DNA from: Oceanospirillales bacterium
Lineage (GTDB): Bacteria; Pseudomonadota; Gammaproteobacteria; Xanthomonadales; SZUA-36
Length of the DNA: 15,702 bases
Assembly: GCA_003232965.1 (NCBI GenBank)
Contig: QIKG01000295.1
Span: forward strand, 1-15,702
Direction: 5' to 3'
Part shown: positions 13,652-15,702 of the stretch, in pieces
Numbering within the stretch: the first letter of the stretch is position 1
Layout: the number at the start of each line of letters is the position of its first letter
Notes under the pieces: generated by a model
What the model saw: only the letters and a program-made list of their open reading frames with translations
Told to the model about the DNA's origin: nothing
Databases searched by the model: none
Program-made: the position numbers and the translations under genes

Positions 13652-14920
13652 TTATTTAGGTTCCTGATTAAAAGGTTGTTCTGCTTGTAAGCTCGTTTGC
13701 AGTGTTCGTTTTAAAGCGGGTTCAGAGCCTGAATGAAACTCTGTCATTAATGCTTTAAAGCGTTGATCGATGCGTTCACTTGCAGGTAGTTCAGCAATCC
13801 AAGCTAATGGTAGAGAATAGTCTCCCACCTTTAGCAGGCTTTCAAAGTTAATTTCATCGAGGTTACGGCTCAACAGCCAGCCATTATGCTCCGACTGCAT
13901 GACCAGTCCCGATTTCTGTAAATCTCCTAACATAGTCAAAATTTGAGAGTCTGCGGCTGAAGGTTCTACGCTAAGTATATCTTCCAGACTTAAAGCAATA
14001 CCTTTTTTCTGCGCCTTCAACAAATCGGCCAGCAAACGAAATAGCAGTTGAAGTTCCAAGTGCCGTGGCCACTGCCATTCACTGCGGCGATAGCGGAAAG
14101 TTGTTAACGCCGCTGTTAGTGATGCACCAAATAACACTACCACCCAGGAAATATAAATCCAGAACAGGAAAATAGGAATAGTTGCCATCGAATCATAAAC
14201 TGTTTTGTAGTTGGCACCGGAAACATAGACAACGAAGCCCTTTTTCGCCAACTGAAATAATATCGTCGAAATCAGTCCACCGATAACCGCGTGCCGCCAA
14301 TTCACTTGCCGGTTGGGTATAAGAATAAAAATCAGGGTAAGTGCGCCCCAGGTAAACAGAAAAATAGCCAGAGTTTCAAACCAAATACTATGGGCAAACG
14401 CCAGGTCAAAGCCCGTAAGCGATTGCCGTGCAGTCAACGCCAACGCGGCACCCATCAACAATGGCGCTAATGTTAGTACCGCCCAGAACATTACCATTTT
14501 GGATAAAAATGTGCGTTCTGATGTCACCCGCCAGATGCGGTTAAAGGCACTCTCAATGGCCGACATTAAAGCCAGGGCTGTAACAATAAGAAACAGGGTT
14601 CCTATCATCGTCAATTTTGAGGTACTGGCCATGAACACCTGGATATAGGTTTTGACTTCTTGACCGACACTGGGGACAAAATTTCTGAAGATAAAATCCT
14701 GCAAATTATCACTCCAGTCCTTAAATACTTCGAACGAAGAAATAATCCCTAAGCCTACCGCCAGCAACGGCACAATTGCTAGCAGGCTGGTGTAACTGAG
14801 TGCCCCGGCTACTTCAAACAAGCGGTCACGCTTGAAATGCCGCCATAAATGTTGGCCCAAGGTGCGAAAAAACCGCTGATCATAGTGGTTTTTTAGCTTG
14901 GGTTGTTTTTCTGATACCAT
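13652..14920 (-). CDS. YihY/BrkB (UPF0761) inner membrane protein with C-terminal winged-helix-like region
   Basis: The first half (about residues 35-285) is a six-helix membrane domain of the YihY/BrkB family, with the typical A-L-S-Y-T-S-L-L-A-I-V-P-L-L at the first helix and A-F-N-R-I-W-R-V and I-P-N-R-Q-V-N-W-R-H-A further on. The last 130 or so residues are soluble and look like a small winged-helix-type domain (S-L-E-D-I-L, then L-G-D-L-Q-K-S-G-L-V and a W-L-L-S-R wing). This makes it 422 residues against about 290 in E. coli YihY. The older label RNase BN for this family is a misassignment; the function is unknown, perhaps transport. I start at ATG 14920, with AGAGA five bases upstream; an in-frame GTG at 14941 adds 7 residues and lacks a good site. 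It is cotranscribed with the thioredoxin gene and divergent from the ArsC-like gene. Confidence 0.93.
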   Translation of the reverse strand: MVSEKQPKLKNHYDQRFFRTLGQHLWRHFKRDRLFEVAGALSYTSLLAIVPLLAVGLGIISSFEVFKDWSDNLQDFIFRNFVPSVGQEVKTYIQVFMASTSKLTMIGTLFLIVTALALMSAIESAFNRIWRVTSERTFLSKMVMFWAVLTLAPLLMGAALALTARQSLTGFDLAFAHSIWFETLAIFLFTWGALTLIFILIPNRQVNWRHAVIGGLISTILFQLAKKGFVVYVSGANYKTVYDSMATIPIFLFWIYISWVVVLFGASLTAALTTFRYRRSEWQWPRHLELQLLFRLLADLLKAQKKGIALSLEDILSVEPSAADSQILTMLGDLQKSGLVMQSEHNGWLLSRNLDEINFESLLKVGDYSLPLAWIAELPASERIDQRFKALMTEFHSGSEPALKRTLQTSLQAEQPFNQEPK

Positions 14921-14954
14921 AATATCTCTATTGTACCGCACTCACGAGCCGGTA

Positions 14955-14976
14955 TAAGGCGTTACAATAAGCCTTA
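14955..14976. promoter_or_regulatory. Inverted repeat in divergent promoter region
   Basis: TAAGGC at 14955-14960 and GCCTTA at 14971-14976, separated by 10 bases, sit midway in the 83-base spacer between the divergent yihY-like and arsC-like genes. The spacing (16 bases centre to centre) would suit a dimeric regulator acting on both genes, but arms of 6 bases can arise by chance. No confident -35/-10 pair was found for either direction; TACAAT on the minus strand at 14936-14931 is a possible -10. Confidence 0.3.
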
Positions 14977-15003
14977 AAACTCCTTCACCTAAAGAGCACT
15001 TCA

Positions 15004-15369
15004 ATGACTGTAACCATCTGGCACAACCCACGCTGTTCAAAATCCCGCGCAACTCTAGAAATCCTGCAAGAGCGGGCCATTGAACCCACAATCATCACCT
15101 ATTTGGATGCCGCACCAAGTACCGCAGAAATTAAAAATGCACTGACACTATTAGGTATGGATAGTGCACGGGAATTGATGCGTAAAGGCGAATCAGAATA
15201 TCAGGAAAATCACTTGGATAATGCAGCACTCAGTGAAGAAGCCTTGATTCAGGCCATGAACCAATACCCTCGATTGATTGAACGCCCGATTGTTTTTTCT
15301 GCAGGACAAGCACGCATTGGCCGCCCACCCGAGAGTGTTCTGGATATTATTGATGACAATGCAAGCTAA
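15004..15369 (+). CDS. ArsC/YfgD-family glutaredoxin-dependent reductase-like protein
   Basis: A 121-residue thioredoxin-fold protein of the ArsC (arsenate reductase, glutaredoxin type) family. The catalytic cysteine is Cys11 in H-N-P-R-C-S-K-S-R. Further family motifs are L-G-M-D-S-A-R-E-L-M-R, L-I-E-R-P-I-V and A-R-I-G-R-P-P-E, which supply the arginines that bind the oxyanion in true ArsC. Overall it looks closest to E. coli YfgD, a paralogue whose physiological substrate is not settled. There is no arsR, arsB or acr3 nearby, so arsenic resistance should not be assumed. AAAGAG seven bases upstream supports the ATG at 15004. It overlaps the next gene by 17 bases. In P. aeruginosa the homologue (PA0950, from memory) lies beside wrbA, which is absent here. 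Confidence 0.93.
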   Translation: MTVTIWHNPRCSKSRATLEILQERAIEPTIITYLDAAPSTAEIKNALTLLGMDSARELMRKGESEYQENHLDNAALSEEALIQAMNQYPRLIERPIVFSAGQARIGRPPESVLDIIDDNAS

Positions 15370-15700
15370 AATCACCAGCATAGCTTATCTGCTACTGCTG
15401 ATACTGCAGCCCATCTGGCTGTGGTTACTGCCAACCCCGGTCGGTTATCAATCTGCCTGGTTGGCAGGAATATTCGCATTGCCCCTGCTCTTTCCGTTGC
15501 TGGGAATTCTCAAAGGCTCGCTGAGAAAAGCAATTATCGGCGCCTATATCAGCATGCCACACTTTATGTTTGCGATAACCGAAGCCTGGACACTGCCCGA
15601 CGGGCGCTGGCTGGCCATCACGCAAATAGGCTTAATCACATATTATTGGGTTCTGCTGATTCAGCGGGGTCGTCGCCGGAAGGCGGCACGGGCGAAATAA
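15353..15700 (+). CDS. DUF2069 family small membrane protein
   Basis: A 115-residue, very hydrophobic protein with about four membrane segments (S-I-A-Y-L-L-L-L-I-L-Q-P-I-W-L-W-L-L; L-A-G-I-F-A-L-P-L-L-F-P-L-L-G-I-L; the H-F-M-F-A-I-T-E-A-W segment; I-T-Q-I-G-L-I-T-Y-Y-W-V-L-L). The C-terminus is strongly basic and cytosolic (R-G-R-R-R-K-A-A-R-A-K). The P-L-L-x-P-L-x-G-I-L-K-G and E-A-W patterns are those of DUF2069 (YjeB-like) proteins; no function is known. I choose ATG 15353, overlapping the arsC-like gene by 17 bases; ATG 15359 is equally possible, and the in-frame ATG at 15278 lies deep inside the preceding gene. The stop is 2 bases before the window edge. Confidence 0.85.
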   Translation: MTMQAKITSIAYLLLLILQPIWLWLLPTPVGYQSAWLAGIFALPLLFPLLGILKGSLRKAIIGAYISMPHFMFAITEAWTLPDGRWLAITQIGLITYYWVLLIQRGRRRKAARAK

Positions 15701-15702
15701 GC

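Noticed and set aside
13652..14920. Annotation of the YihY-like gene as ribonuclease BN
   Set aside because: The name comes from an old misassignment; the true RNase BN is a soluble metallo-beta-lactamase enzyme (RNase Z), whereas this is a membrane protein without nuclease motifs.
15004..15369. Arsenic resistance operon
   Set aside because: Only an ArsC/YfgD-like gene is present, with no arsR, arsB/acr3 or arsH in the window; it resembles the housekeeping YfgD branch.

Overview
The window is a conserved chromosomal core region of a Gram-negative gammaproteobacterium. The run rpsB-tsf-pyrH-frr-uppS-cdsA-rseP-bamA-skp-lpxD-fabZ-lpxA-lpxB-rnhB is the classic gammaproteobacterial translation / envelope-biogenesis cluster. 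Several details (uppS-cdsA order, and a second block resembling the P. aeruginosa PA0950-PA0953 neighbourhood) point to the Pseudomonadales / marine-gammaproteobacterial side rather than the enterics. Genus cannot be assigned from the sequence alone. Base composition by eye is moderate and even, with no obvious transferred island.

Layout. Positions 1-152 hold the end of rpsB, with a lysine-rich tail. Two hairpins follow, then tsf (EF-Ts) and pyrH (UMP kinase). A 240-base spacer carries a perfect TATAAT box and a four-copy 12-bp tandem repeat ahead of frr. uppS and cdsA overlap. A 310-base non-coding gap between cdsA and rseP holds a 183-bp MITE-like element with 16-bp terminal inverted repeats and a 4-bp flanking duplication. 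From 4598 to 13017, rseP, bamA, skp, lpxD, fabZ, lpxA, lpxB and rnhB run tightly packed, with several overlaps and non-ATG starts. At 13018 the order of the cluster breaks: dnaE, which usually follows, is absent. Instead a TlpA-like thioredoxin and a YihY/BrkB membrane protein lie on the minus strand. They are divergent from an ArsC/YfgD-like reductase and a DUF2069 membrane protein on the plus strand.

How the genes work together. The first part serves ribosome assembly and recycling and UMP synthesis. uppS makes the undecaprenyl lipid carrier precursor and cdsA makes CDP-diacylglycerol. RseP is the site-2 protease of the envelope-stress pathway. BamA and Skp insert and chaperone outer-membrane proteins. 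LpxD, FabZ, LpxA and LpxB carry lipid A synthesis and balance it against fatty-acid elongation. The final block is a small redox/membrane cluster of poorly defined function.

No clearly new biological system is visible; nearly every gene is a recognised household gene. The items most worth a second look are the MITE-like element, the absence of dxr from both of its usual places, the 12-bp dyad-containing tandem repeat before frr, a bulky Phe at the acyl-chain ruler position of LpxA, an EF-hand-like loop and unusual cysteines in the BamA barrel loops, and the histone-H1-like tail on ribosomal protein S2.
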